64,000 nt of DNA from Hypomesus transpacificus (taxonomy: Eukaryota; Chordata; Actinopteri; Osmeriformes; Osmeridae): contig NC_061070.1 in assembly GCF_021917145.1 (NCBI RefSeq), positions 14,716,772-14,780,771 on the forward strand, written 5' to 3'. Below, piece after piece: positions 59,601 through 64,000 of this stretch; the stretch's first letter is position 1; each line of letters opens with the position of its first letter. Below the pieces are notes generated by a model, which did not search any database, was not told the origin of the DNA, and saw only the letters and a program-made list of their open reading frames with translations. The position numbers and the translations under genes are program-made.

Positions 59601-61673
59601 TTGGAACATTATCATTAAGCATGATTGGAGATTGCAGGGATTGAATATATTGTTACGTTTATGAAAAACCCTGGATGAATTAACTTAAAGGTAAAGGGAC
59701 CTGGGCAGATAGAACAGAATGTATATGAAATAGAGAGGTACAAGGCAGATACATAATATTTACCCCAGCCATGGTCATTTGCCATGAAGATGGTGGTCAG
59801 TGTGGAGCAGCAGATCTGGACATGAAGTCTACAGTACATGAGGTAATAAACTAAAATCCAAGAATCAAAATCCAAGATTATTTAATTTGTTCCAAGGTAA
59901 ATTTGTCTTGCTCTTTTCAACTTGATTGAATTGCTTACTTCATTATGGTCCTCTACAAAAAACAAACGTGTAATCAAGGAAAGGATAATGGGTTACGAAA
60001 TGCCACAAATGAGATACATGCACATTGCAGCAACATCATAGAATCTATGTCACTACTCCCCCAAACTTGTATGTTCAGACACGCTAGAGATGCATGTAAT
60101 GTAAATGTAATCACACAAGCAATCCTCCGAGGACTGGTCAGCACGGCTTTCTTGATGACTCCTGCTGACATAAAGATTCCTGATGTTCTATTCCTAATAG
60201 GCTCAAGACAGAACTCAGGACCTCATGGACTAGACCCCCCCCCCCCCCCCCAAACCTCAACCCTTCCCCATTCACTGGGAAAGTCGGTATTGACTGCAGA
60301 TGATAACAGCTCTGTATTGGGAGCTCAATAATAACAAGTGCACAAGCTACAATATCTCAGTTGAGACTGGATTAAAATATGTCTATTCCAATCCCCATAT
60401 GCCCTGAGGATTTTTGTCCCATTCCTATTGTTATTAATCTTCTCAATCTTTGTCACTATTTCTAAATGAGTCCATGCTCACTTTCTCTTCCCCCATCTCT
60501 CTGTATCGCTCTTTCTCTTTCAGATATAACCAACAACTATTCCATCTTGAGGTTATACACAATAACAATTGGAAATGTTGTGAAGAAAATGCCCTTCTTG
60601 ATTGTGTAGCTACATTGATTTGATAGGCGTTGGAGACAGTGCTGTTAAATGGCCTTTGAAGTGAAGCAAATGCATGGCCAGCAGTATAGCTCGTAATTTA
60701 ACATGATATCATTCTCTGTGAAATTACTTTGTTTAAACATTATGAGGGACTTCTTTTGTGATCAAAGCTACTTACTTACCCGTGTATGTGTGAGTGCGCG
60801 CGTGAGAGCGTGTGCGTGAGAAAGCGCGCGTGTGATTCCAATAATGTGTCTGTTTACTGCTCCAGCTGTTTAGCACCAACCAATAGTCAATGTTTTGATT
60901 TGAACTTACAGTGTACACATGTAATCCATTTAGATATTGTCATCGTTAGTATAAAACAAACAATATTCAATGTTTTAGAAGAGGAGATTTGATTGCACCG
61001 GCCCGTATACAATTAATATAGTTGATGCTGGATGAAAAATCCATAAACAAGCCAATTCAAGGATTATTGTACGGTACTTGCGCCTCACACCGGCCAGCCT
61101 GGTGCCATTCCTTCGCATTCTTACACTCCGTTTGCCCCACTGCAAGTCGCGAAACCGACGGGCCAGGAGTAAATAGGTTGTGATTTACGTACGATGCCAT
61201 GGCTTGGAGTAATATCAGTGAGGGACAGTCTCTACTGGCCTCTGAAGACATATTCATGACATATTTATGGCATGTAATATGAAACAATTTGCAACAGGTT
61301 ACTCACGGCACGACTCCTTTTATCAAATTACCACAAACGTAGCCCATTTCCTACACGCAGTGGATGTGATAACAAATAGTAAAAGTAACAGGACAACGTG
61401 TTAGGACATGTATTTTTGTTTTCTGCAATCTTACCTGATAATGACATACATGACGAGCACGTTGCCAACCAGACCCACCACACATACGATAGAGTAGAGA
61501 GCGGTGATAACAATTGCGATTATCACGGGGGTTGTGTCCTGGCTCAGTAAATTGTCACAGTTTGCATCCATGAGGCTGTTGTTGTCAGCCAAGTTCCGAC
61601 AGCTCACATTGTTGTTCAACATGGCCCGGTTGGAGTACAGGTCTCGGTACAGAGTATTAGACGTGTTTTCCAT
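51667..61673 (-). CDS. OPRM1: OPRM1, mu-type opioid receptor
   Basis: Class A GPCR coupled to Gi/o, in the plasma membrane of neurons. Coding exons: 61673-61435, 53460-53108 and 52196-51667. Joined they give 373 aa ending RTNHQV (human 400). Exon 1 encodes the N-terminus with NTS, NVS and NNS sequons and most of TM1 ([13 protein letters not shown]). Exon 2 (353 bp) holds TM2-TM4: [15 protein letters not shown], Asp in SIDYYNM for amine contact, DRY in [11 protein letters not shown], and [16 protein letters not shown]. Exon 3 has [20 protein letters not shown], the [20 protein letters not shown] loop, [28 protein letters not shown] and a VDRTNHQ end. The VTDCTL second extracellular loop and the HIFVIIKAL start of the third loop indicate mu rather than delta or kappa. 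The exon 2-3 intron has a GC donor. Human OPRM1 splices on at the HQ codon to LENLEAETAPLP; no such exon was found here. Confidence 0.96.
52229..52262. repeat. (AC)n microsatellite
   Basis: CA-rich repeat in OPRM1 intron 2, about 35 bp upstream of the exon 3 acceptor on the minus strand. Confidence 0.85.
53576..53676. repeat. (GA)n microsatellite
   Basis: About 100 bp of GA with a few G and A interruptions. On the coding strand of OPRM1 this is a (CT)n tract about 115 bp upstream of the exon 2 acceptor. Confidence 0.93.
54920..55249. mobile_element. Non-autonomous hAT-like DNA transposon (330 bp)
   Basis: Left end CAGTGGCGATTTTAGA; right end in reverse complement CAGGGGCGATGCTATGA. Flanks are GAGCCATA and GAGCCCTA, an 8-bp target duplication with one mismatch. 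AGCACCCCTAAA recurs three times inside. No transposase is encoded. Confidence 0.82.
57318..57744. mobile_element. MITE with GGCCTCATTTA termini
   Basis: Left end GGCCTCATTTATCA and right end, reverse complement, GGCCTCATTTACTGA are inverted repeats. A conserved teleost SINE/LINE tail lies inside it (57411-57446). Confidence 0.65.
57411..57446 (+). mobile_element. Conserved teleost SINE/LINE 3' tail
   Basis: The stretch reads GTCGCTTTGGATAAAAGCGT then CTGCTAAATGAG. This sequence is the shared 3' end of many fish SINE and LINE copies. No head with A and B boxes was recognised upstream. Confidence 0.65.
60234..60252. repeat. Poly-C tract
   Basis: A run of about 18 C residues in OPRM1 intron 1. 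Confidence 0.9.
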
Positions 61674-61940
61674 ATGGCCTAATGATGTATGCGTCGGGCG
61701 TCGATGTGTTGTCTTCAACCGATCACTTTTCGTATGGTTCCAACGTCGCTGTCCGGTGCTGATGCACTCCACAGCACAATTTAGCTTTTCTCCTTGAACG
61801 ATACTTTCGCCTACCGGACTATACGAGTTTAAAAGCGCCTCGCCGACCCTAACGCACGAGCCATGGGACAAAGATGAGACACGAAAGTAAATTAGTTTCT
61901 CGTGGAGCGCTTTCTCATTTATCGAGCAGCGTGACGTCAC
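61674..61940 (-). promoter_or_regulatory. OPRM1 5' leader with open in-frame upstream sequence
   Basis: The frame of the chosen OPRM1 start ([11 protein letters not shown]) remains open upstream to another Met at 61940. The 89 extra codons do not resemble an opioid receptor N-terminus and are best treated as 5' UTR. Confidence 0.5.
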
Positions 61941-64000
61941 TTACCGTGCTATTACCCGCAGAACGGGCGTTTTAGAAAGGAACTGGGTGGAGTGTTTACA
62001 CCCCACTTTTCAATACATATAAAAATGGTTTGAATCAACAAGTAGACCATAGAAACTATACTTTATTGTAACTTAATCTCAAATCTACATTTACAGTAGA
62101 CTTGTAGTAGCCTATTTTACAATTAAAACTTGAGAATATGGCTATGTCTATGCTATTGTTTAGGTGTGGATATATAGGCTACGTAACCTAACAAAAACCA
62201 CGAAAGCCGCCTATCTGAAACAAACGTGGTGTCCTGATTTAACTTCCTTCTCCCGGCCAGCCATCCAACTATCCACTACGGGATTTGAACACCAATGTCC
62301 CGTTATTATAATGCTAAAATGAATTCAGCAACAGTAACCTCATGTTCTCACGTCTGGTAGCCGTTCTGGATGTTGAACCGTGCTTTGCAACTGTTTTTGC
62401 ACGCCTTAGAAAGTTTTAATGATATGTCTCTATTCCAAGGATACCATGGCTCGGAAATGGGAAAGTCGTAATGATATTATAATTGGGTAAGGTCAGGTAA
62501 ATTTCACCTGTTCTGTGTAATCCAATTGTGATTGATTTTAATCAGGATAATGCAAACTCTGATTCATTAAAGCATCAGCAAGGTGTTAAGTGGGTTGCAT
62601 TAATGCAGAAAATCTACACACAACCACAATTCTCAATTATTTTGAAAACTGAATTTGCTGATCGCCAATATTTTCAGACAATTGATACAGAATGAGTTTT
62701 TCAATATTTGGTTAACTGTGCTGAAATGATGGAGGCACTGATGGGAAGGAACGTCTAAAATGTTGCATCTTTTTAGGGGGCTGGTAGTAAAACACTGTTC
62801 ATTAGAGACCTGATCCATTTGGTTCTATCAATGGGCGTTTGTGTTCCCATGAGGATAGTCAGGGCTTGGAATCCCACCTTGTTACATCCCTCATTATGAC
62901 TTCTGTGGAGAGATGATATCAGCTTTTGAAACATGATCAGAAAGGATACTCGGTCTCAGAATAAATGCTAAGACTTTAGGACTTCAATGCCAGATGGTGA
63001 TCCTTGAGTACATGTGTTGTAGTCAATGAATCAACCATGGCTGTTACACTTCAAGATAGGCACACAATTATGGATCCGCAAAGCCAATTTATTCACATGC
63101 TCACACAATAGAAAGAATGAACAGCCCCCGTGCTTAATTAATTACAATGGTCAGGAAAACAGCCACTTGACCAGGTGATAGGAGTTTAAGAAAGAGTCAT
63201 TCAAATGGCTATCTATAACAACAACCACTGTCTGCAGAGAGCCATCTTCACTAAAGAGAGGCAAAGGCTTCACACTGTTGCCATGGCAACGGACATTTTC
63301 TCTATACCCTGTCTTCACCAGAAAACCTTGTTTGTTTTACTCCTGTCAGTCAAATCCGGCCTGATGGTGAGATGATGGTCATGCAGTGAACATTCAGATG
63401 GGTACCTTCTGATTACTGACATCTGGCATCATAGAAAATGTGACATGAGCGGGAGATTTTGGTTTTAGCTCAAGTACTGTAGATTGCATTTGTCAAGGGA
63501 GAGACCGTTCCAAAACCCTCCTCAATCTGGTTGTTTAGATCTGTATATGAGTCAAAGATGGGTTTACTAGGCCTGCGCAGAACTGTAGGCAATGACCATA
63601 TAGATCACCCTGCAGGCCTTTACCTAGGGATGAGACACTGAGCAGCAACAAAAGACTCAGGCTTTAACTCATGTCCGCAAGACAACCAATTATTACATCG
63701 TTTTTGTAGCATGTGAGCTTCAGAAGACACTGGTGTCTTCACCAAATCTAAATATTTATTCATTCCAGTTGACTATTGAATGTGTTCGCTCACGTTTAAA
63801 GATGTTCTCACAGTCTCAAGTTTACAGATAGACTTAGTATTGCAAGGCAAGTTGGTGTTGCCATTGCTGTAATGCATTGTCATGTATGGAGTACATTACA
63901 ATTCAGAAATTACAATTCAAATTACAATTCGCTATTCATAACAGTGCACTTGGATAGAGTTACAGATGAAAGCCATTCAAGTCTCAGCATTGGTATCCTA
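61941..64000. other. Region upstream of OPRM1
   Basis: Nothing coding was recognised on either strand in the last 2 kb. The OPRM1 promoter should lie in the first few hundred bases. A B-box-like motif at about 62282-62290 is discussed among rejected items. Confidence 0.5.

Larger units (their letters stand above)
53461..61434 (-). other. OPRM1 intron 1 (about 8.0 kb)
   Basis: No exon of another gene was recognised. It contains a (GA)n tract, a hAT-like element (54920-55249), a MITE with a nested SINE/LINE tail (57318-57744) and a poly-C run at 60234-60252. Confidence 0.6.

Noticed and set aside
62270..62310. tRNA-like GTTCAAATCCC on the minus strand
   Set aside because: The five-base T-stem does not form around the TTCAAAT loop, and no anticodon arm or A box is present. 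An ACGGGA/TCCCGT stem there seems coincidental.

Overview
This window is nuclear DNA from a ray-finned fish, almost certainly a teleost. The evidence is six vertebrate genes with compact introns and consensus splice sites, an angiotensin peptide of fish type (Asn1, Val5), long (CT)n, (GT)n and (TATG)n microsatellites, and several short non-autonomous DNA transposons of teleost style. I cannot name the species. No bacterial, phage or viral gene was recognised.

Layout from left to right: the 5' part of PGBD5 (minus, 1-7020, running off the left edge); COG2 (plus, 7845-13328, 18 exons, complete); AGT, angiotensinogen (minus, 15077-17364 plus a probable non-coding first exon near 18.25-18.45 kb); PHACTR2 (plus, 19566-42904, two alternative first exons and 12 shared coding exons); SF3B5 (minus, 47711-47971, with an intron in its 5' UTR); OPRM1, the mu opioid receptor (minus, 51667-61673, three coding exons). 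I worked out exon frames by hand. The joined coding lengths are all multiples of three (COG2 731 aa, AGT 460 aa, PHACTR2 646 aa from exon 1b, SF3B5 86 aa, OPRM1 373 aa), which supports the exon models.

PGBD5, COG2 and AGT are neighbours on human chromosome 1q42. PHACTR2 and SF3B5 lie on human 6q24, and OPRM1 further along 6q. The window therefore spans a junction between two blocks that are separate in humans. PGBD5 and COG2 are head to head about 0.8 kb apart, COG2 and AGT are tail to tail, and AGT and PHACTR2 are head to head about 1.1 kb apart. The genes share no single pathway: they cover Golgi tethering (COG2), blood pressure hormone precursor (AGT), PP1 and actin regulation (PHACTR2), the U2 snRNP (SF3B5), neuropeptide signalling (OPRM1) and a domesticated piggyBac transposase (PGBD5).

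The most interesting signal is at the 3' end of the OPRM1 coding region. The stop is UGA followed directly by CUAG, the context known for efficient stop-codon readthrough in the related receptors OPRK1 and OPRL1, and the frame stays open for 30 more codons. Also notable are a GC-AG intron in OPRM1, an upstream PHACTR2 first exon with an RSQSD motif, a tandem triplication over a PHACTR2 splice donor, a 1.8 kb GC-rich minisatellite, an 18-bp perfect hairpin in the PHACTR2 3' UTR, and five or six short transposons, two of them hAT-like with near-perfect 8-bp target duplications.
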